Assembly (NCBI GenBank): GCA_026936325.1
Contig: JAPTHN010000011.1
Coordinates: 1,865,001 to 1,929,000, forward strand
Source of the DNA: Platynereis dumerilii
Lineage: Eukaryota; Annelida; Polychaeta; Phyllodocida; Nereididae
Length of the DNA stretch: 64,000 nt
Direction: 5' to 3'
Below the pieces are notes generated by a model. That model made no database searches, was not told where the DNA came from, and saw only the letters and a program-made list of their open reading frames with translations. Below are positions 59,051 to 64,000 of this stretch, in pieces (positions within the stretch are counted from its first letter, which is position 1; every line of letters begins with the position of its first letter). Made by a program: the position numbers and the translations under genes.

Positions 59051-59965
59051 TAGGGTAAGGTTCTTTGAGTCGGACATCATTAAATTTATTTTAAAATAGC
59101 GATATCATCCTTGACCTATTGGTTATTGGCTGTCAACCAGGGATCTGTGTTCTAAAAACATGACATCAAAGATACAGGTGAATCAGAGGCTTCCCTTCAA
59201 TTAAAAATGCCCATATTAGAGCAAAAAATAGGAATATGTAAATGGCACTGCCATGAAATTCGCATTTAAGTCATTAACTTTTGTGTTGACCTTTTTAATT
59301 TTCAGTCACTTCTTACAATCAGGGGTATGGAAATAATTACTTCCAATGTTGATACACGTTGTTTATTCAAATCCCTGAAATATTTCATTGGAGGTGGTAG
59401 AGAACAAGACTGGAATTTTAAAGCTATTTTGGAAGATATTTAAGTTATTTTAATTATATACCAAACTAAACTCTGACTAAACTACTAGCTCCACTTTTAT
59501 GGCAACTACAGGCACTTCCTGTTCAGGCAGTCACTGTAGACAGGAGCACCACACAGAAAACAGCAGAATGAGCTGTCCTTGTCACCTTGTGCTAAGTGAG
59601 CTTCGCTCATGGCTGCCTTCCTTTGGCAGTCATGAGCTGCGCTCATATAAGCTTTTCTAACTAACGGACACAGAAACTGAAGTTGGATCAATGCCACAGG
59701 CCAGTAAAAGATAATTGAAACAGGACAATATTCTACTAAAATCCAAAAGTTTCTGACACAAAATTGGTAGAAAAAATGGCTTTTTACCCCATCTATAGGG
59801 CCATGAAAATCCTGTACTTTCTGGGCTGATTTAGGAAGTCTAAAGCTAAAGATTGGTACCAAATACAAAGGTAGGCAAGCTCTCAGTTAGCCAATTGGAC
59901 CCTGCTAAAAGTGTCTGACTCAATGTTTCAACCCTCAAGTGTCCGACTCAAGGAAACTTTCCCTA
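59051..59965. mobile_element. 915-bp element with 26-bp TIRs
   Basis: The left end TAGGGTAAGGTTCTTTGAGT (continuing CGGACA) and right end TGTCCGACTCAAGG...TTTCCCTA are inverted complements with few mismatches. Arm A at about 33605-33630 (GCATAGCAGCAAATGTAAAT) lacks it. A minus frame of 120 codons (59506-59868) inside contains CCFLCGAPVYSDCLNRK and an aromatic-rich stretch. It is not recognised as a transposase and may be chance. Superfamily unknown. Confidence 0.75.
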
Positions 59966-60134
59966 TGTAAATTAGGCACAAGCTGTGATGTCATTTTATG
60001 CTGTCTCAGATTCCCCAGCCTTTAGCCAATGGGAGTCCACTTCAACTGTGCATCACAATGATCAGAGCCTTAATATGGTCACAGTTCTGGACTAACCCCT
60101 CGAAGTGGAGCATCACAGGGATGCCAGCTGTGAC

Positions 60135-60486
60135 CCGGGGGGGGAGGGGGTACTCACTCTATAAGGGTGTATATAGAGGCGCCGCTGGATGGTTTAGGTT
60201 TTTTGGCCTTCTTGGATTAAAATGGTTTTGGTTTTTTGACAATTCTGATTAATTTGGTTCTGGTTTTCGCAACCCCAACATGTTTGGTACTGTTAGAATC
60301 GGCTTCAAAAGAGGATTAAAATGGTTTAAAAACCATGAAGATTAAATTGGTGGCCAAAAAATTTTAGTGAAGGATTAAAATGGTTTGTGGTTTTGGCGCA
60401 GTTTCCGGATTAAAATGGTTCTGGTTTTCAAAATTGCCGTGGTGCATCTGTATGCAAAAGTCCGCGAAGTACCCCCCCCCCCCGGG
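60135..60486 (+). mobile_element. CCGGGG/GGGTACT MITE, complete copy
   Basis: The left end is CCGGGGGGGGAGGGGGTACT and the right end is AGTACCCCCCCCCCCCCGGG, which are inverted complements. The flanking duplication GCTGTGAC lies at 60127-60134 and 60487-60494 (7-8 bp, since one C is shared with the element end). Arm A at about 33770 has no element. The interior holds about five copies of GGATTAAAATGGTT-like words. An 8-bp duplication suits hAT or P-type transposases. It shares its family with 48103-48441. Confidence 0.85.
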
Positions 60487-60830
60487 GCTGTGACATCAAG
60501 ACCATCCATGACGCCACTTTCCCATAATAAAATAGAAGAAGCAATGAAAACAAATTTTATGACTCTTCCTTTGTTTGAAGCCTGTATGATACTTGAGCTA
60601 TATATGAGGTTGAGGGTTACACATGGTATAGATTGATGTTTTTAAGGCCCTGACTTGACTCAGCTGCCTATATCTGTTTTATATCCATTGTTGTGTTTAT
60701 ATGTCGAATGATCTCTTCTTGCTTCCTGCATCCTGATCTCATAAAACACAATGCCCCAAAGTGAAAATCATGCAGCAGCTGAACTGTCATGTATATAATA
60801 TGTCAATATGTCTTTTAGAAAGCTTTACAC

Positions 60831-61679
60831 AAATAATGCGGCACATAACATGAGCTGAACAATAATTTTTCTATGAATTCTATATTCTCGGCCAATTTCA
60901 AAAGCTGTTATACATTGCATTAGTAATTGGAATGAAATTATTATGCATCCAATAACTGTTTGTCCTTCACTTGCCTCATTCATGTGTAGGTAAGGTGGCA
61001 CTGTTGTTCCACTTCCTGTTTGATCATAACAATGTCTTGTGAAAAGCACATGTTTGAAAAAAAGTCAAATTACTATGAATCTAATTGTTGTCAGCAACAT
61101 AACACCATGCAGAACTCTCTATGTAATCATTGTTGGTTATATCTATGCTAAAGTACACATTCAGACTTCTTTGATACTGAATTAAATGGCTTCAAAGTTG
61201 CCAGGTAAGTTGGCAAAAGTTTTCTGTGTTGACATGGTTTTAGGAGAATTTTGATCTCTTACCTTGCATATTGTCGTCTACAGGGCAATACGTTTATTTT
61301 GCCCTCTCCAGGTATATCCCTTGCAATGAAGGTTCAGTAAATAGATAATTTCATGTTGATAAATAGACCTGAAAATGTCTCAATTGAGATATTTTTGGCA
61401 ATAAGTCCATGGCTCAGCTCTGATATCTTCTACTTTGACAGTGTTCATGAGGCTCTTTCAAGAAACAGGTGACAAAATTTTAATCTTGTTGTATTGTTTT
61501 GCACTGATTGCTGGCTATAATCCCCTGTCTTGAGCCTCAGGTCAATAGACTCTGAACTTGACACCCATTTAAATGTGATTAAAACTGGATTCTCATTCAA
61601 AGGGTTGTGTGACCATGCTCATTGACTGGGTGCATGATCATGATGTCATGCCGAGGTTGGTTGTAGATCATCCTTGTGT
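60831..61679. other. AT-rich noncoding stretch, nothing recognised
   Basis: No gene. Near 61575-61640 AAACTGGATTCTCATTCAAA and TGCTCATTGACTGGGTGCAT echo the array at 26785-27060. Confidence 0.4.
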
Positions 61680-62510
61680 TTGGAATTAAACTGCGACAAA
61701 TAGACAACAGTTCTGCTTTTAAATAGAAAGCATTTTTGAAAAACATGTACTTGCATTTTGTTGGTAGTTCTTCAGGGTAAAAGACAAAGGCAAGAAAAAG
61801 ACAGTCAACATAGACCCTTGCTGGACTCGGAGCTAGGAAATGCATGGAACATGAAGACCATGCAGTTAGAGGAAGAAAGAGAGCTTGATAAAGGAGGAGA
61901 GCTGGAATTAGAGAGACAACCTCTCCTCTCATCAGCTACACACTGAGACCATCACATTGTAAATTCTGAAATTCTGAGTTAGCTCAAATGATTGAGTGAG
62001 ACGGTTGCACAATTTGTTTGAGCCATGATAGCTTGCTGTGTTGAGTTATGATAATCTTTATGTTGTTATAACTTGCAAACAACAAGCTATCTTGGCTCAA
62101 AGGAATTGTGCAACCATCTCACTCAATCAATTAAGCTAACTCAAAATTCAAAATTTACAGTGATCACCTTTTGTTCCCATGGTGTGTGCCCTACGATTCT
62201 CTTATTGCCCATTACAAAGTTCTTCTGGGTTTCTCTGGCATATCTCATAAAATAAGTTGTCACCTGAACCACATGTCTTTCGGAAGGAACATAATCCAAC
62301 CATTTTTGTTGTGTGAGCATGTAAATATAAATAACACACTTCCATTTTCTCTTCAGCAACCAGCCTTAATTTTACGACATTTCAAAAAAATACTAAAAAG
62401 TGCTGAGAAACATGATGGCTTTAGTATGATATTTCAATTTAATTACCCATTGAGTTTTGGTCAATGTTCCACTCAGATATGCTCTGCAATCGTATTTTAT
62501 GTCTAGATAG
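61680..62510 (+). repeat. Fragment D of the arm unit
   Basis: It matches arm A 31770-32640 in the same orientation, including GTCAACATAGACCCTTG, GGAATTAGAGAGACAACCTC and CATCTCATAAAAT...CTGAACCACATG-type words, with a MITE inserted at 61955. It is more diverged than A versus C and lacks the 189-bp foldback element. Confidence 0.65.
61955..62162. mobile_element. 208-bp MITE with long TIRs
   Basis: The left arm CATTGTAAATTCTG and GAGTTAGCTCAAATGATTGA pair with the right arm TCAATTAAGCTAACTC and AAATTTACAGTG. Complementarity runs for about 90 bp per arm (TGAGTGAGACGGTTGCACAA / TTGTGCAACCATCTCACTCA). ATCA occurs on both sides, but the arm A site reads ATCAGATCACC, so the target duplication is ambiguous. 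A diverged relative may lie at about 42315-42440 (TTGAGTGAGATGGTTGCA). Confidence 0.8.
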
Positions 62511-62647
62511 CCTTATGTTGGTTGGGGGTATAAATTGTTAAACTACCTTCATCTCGGGTGAGTCGGGACAAGCTTTAAAATGGTTGAAGTGTGTCATTGC
62601 ATTCACAATTTGTCAGTAAAACATTAGTTGCTGTAACCACGGAAGTA

Positions 62648-63900
62648 GGGGAACGAGGGGCAAAACGGGCCACCTAACTTCGAAGGCCTGCTGTACCAAG
62701 GTGGTGTATCATGCGAATGCCAAATAAGGTCTGATCCATGAAGAAGTACCAATACCACTTGCTCAAAACCAGAAAAATGCTTTTTTAACGGTTTTATTTC
62801 AAATTTATCCCTCTTTTAAAAAATCCAACTTTATCCCGTTTTGCCCCATGCTTGGGGCAAAATGGAATTTCATTTGGGGCAAAATGGGAAGAAATAAAGA
62901 CACAAAAGTTTTGCAATAAATAAGCTGTTTTTATAACAGTCTAACCAAAAGGCATGTTAACAAGCAGAAATGCATTAATTTACCTGATCGCAATGTAAGA
63001 ATATTGCAGAATACTTAGAGTAAACATAGCAATAAACAATGAAATCAACATCTGAATACATAGCTAAGGAGTGATGCTAGAAATCATGCATTCTATGTAA
63101 TTATTTGACAAGGTATTTAACCTTAAACATTAGGTTACAAAAGAAACAAAATTATGTGAAATTTTATGAAAATGCGACATTTTTATGAATATTCACATAA
63201 CTCAGATTTCCAAGTTTTCTTCATGATTTAACAATTTAAACTGGTATTGGATTTGACTATGCTTTTTTAAAGGTAGTTACATTTATTTCATTTTCAAAAA
63301 TACAGGGTTTTACCACTAAGCCTAAATCCTCAAGGAATTATTGATTACATGGACTAGCTCCACAAATCTCTAGTGATTTTTCAAATATTTGCCTGTTATA
63401 TAGCCAGAAAATGTATCAATTGTCTCAAATGTCATGTTTGAATTGACCCAATAGCAAGCATCAACCTCTTCTAGGCTGGGATAGCTTTTTTTGTGCTTCC
63501 CATTTTGCCCCCGCAGGAGGACACCACTTTGCCCCAATCATGCAGGGTATATTAATAATGACCTACTTACACATGGCTAAGCACCAGACTACATTTTTTT
63601 GCTTAATAAGCAAGCTTAGTAGTCCTCTCATAACACTGCCTATAAATTATTCTGCTGGGAACGTCATTGGAGGTACTACAGCATTTCCAAAAATTATGAT
63701 TTTTTTAAGAAAATCGATCAAAAACTTCAAATTAACATAGCTGTACCCCTGTAACATTCTCATCCACAAAACTTTCAGGAAAAGTTGGTAATGTGTGCTA
63801 TTTTATTTTCCAACCGAAAAATTAGAAGGCAGGCCAAAATGTTCCGAGAAAATGCAAAAAACCGTTTTGCCCCACCGGTCCGTTTTGCCCCTCGTTCCCC
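62648..63900. mobile_element. 1253-bp TIR element with GGGGCAAAACGG motif
   Basis: The left GGGGAACGAGGGGCAAAACG and right CGTTTTGCCCCTCGTTCCCC ends are perfect complements, with TA on both sides (62646-62647 and 63901-63902). The core word GGGGCAAAAYGG recurs inside in both orientations (about 62830, 62855, 62876, 63505 and 63530), which looks like subterminal or internal binding sites. No transposase frame is present. It is AT-rich inside, apparently nonautonomous, and of unassigned superfamily. Confidence 0.85.
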
Positions 63901-64000
63901 TATATCCATGCTGTAACGCATCTTTACAACAACAACAAAACAAGTTAATGTTGTCTGTTGATTACTGCATTAATTGGAAGTTGAGATTTCATAGGTTATT

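Larger units (their letters stand above)
52945..60830 (+). repeat. Arm C: direct copy of arm A
   Basis: It follows arm A in order and orientation (27536-30078, then 31246-34095) with long near-identical stretches. It lacks the A-private insertions at 28013-28275 and 29120-29220 and the 30078-31246 block. It carries its own insertions at 56457-58126, 59051-59965 and 60135-60486. The shared foldback MITE (55963-56151) is at the same place as in A. No gene is conserved. Confidence 0.85.

Noticed and set aside
1-64000. CRISPR arrays, operons, bacterial promoters, phage or retrovirus-like genes
   Set aside because: Nothing supports them. The sequence is animal genomic DNA, tandem arrays lack spacer-repeat structure, and no capsid, protease, integrase or envelope motif was recognised.

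Overview
This is eukaryotic DNA from an animal. It is AT-rich, with small exons separated by GT-AG introns, and it carries tRNA-derived SINEs, non-LTR retrotransposons and many TIR DNA transposons. Only one host gene is recognised with confidence: a CTTNBP2/CTTNBP2NL-type cortactin-binding protein on the minus strand, in five exons between 24588 and 20574. The (CTGT)n- and (ACTC)n-tailed retroelements, the Tc1/mariner element, the hAT-type MITE and a recurring TAGGCCTA octamer suggest a marine invertebrate. An echinoderm or other invertebrate deuterostome, or a lophotrochozoan, would fit. The sequence alone does not settle which.

Layout. 1-420 is a 57-bp minisatellite that reads as a 19-residue repeat. 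421-20573 is mostly unannotatable AT-rich noncoding DNA. It holds two degenerate tandem arrays (about 3570-3765 and 12640-13110), a tiny retroposed SINE fragment with a perfect 14-bp target duplication (11091-11155) and two weak isolated exon candidates (7714-7855 plus strand; 13979-14068 minus strand). 18965-20573 may be the 3' UTR of the host gene. 20574-24588 is the gene: a short unique N-terminus, the CortBP2 N-terminal coiled-coil region, then a proline/serine-rich tail with a PPPIPP cortactin-SH3-type motif. ETS, E-box and CCAAT-like sites lie just upstream.

24831-64000 is a repeat mosaic. Its backbone is an unclassified, apparently noncoding segment in alternating orientation: arm A (27536-34095, plus), arm B (about 40195-51690, inverted, with extra partial units), arm C (52945-60830, plus, very similar to A) and fragment D (about 61680-62510, plus). 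Because the arms are paralogous, each serves as an empty-site reference for elements inserted into another. These include a 1670-bp Tc1/mariner element, a 4864-bp element with CACTGTTAAAAA termini and TTACAGA subterminal repeats, a 915-bp TIR element, several MITEs (one carrying two TGACGTCA sites), an intact-looking 5'-truncated LINE with an open reverse transcriptase frame, and several LINE and SINE 3' fragments. Their presence or absence gives a relative order of events: arm B separated first, a foldback MITE then entered the A/C ancestor, A and C duplicated, and the remaining elements entered single arms.

No tRNA, rRNA, CRISPR or virus-derived gene was recognised. No second host gene is supported beyond weak exon candidates.
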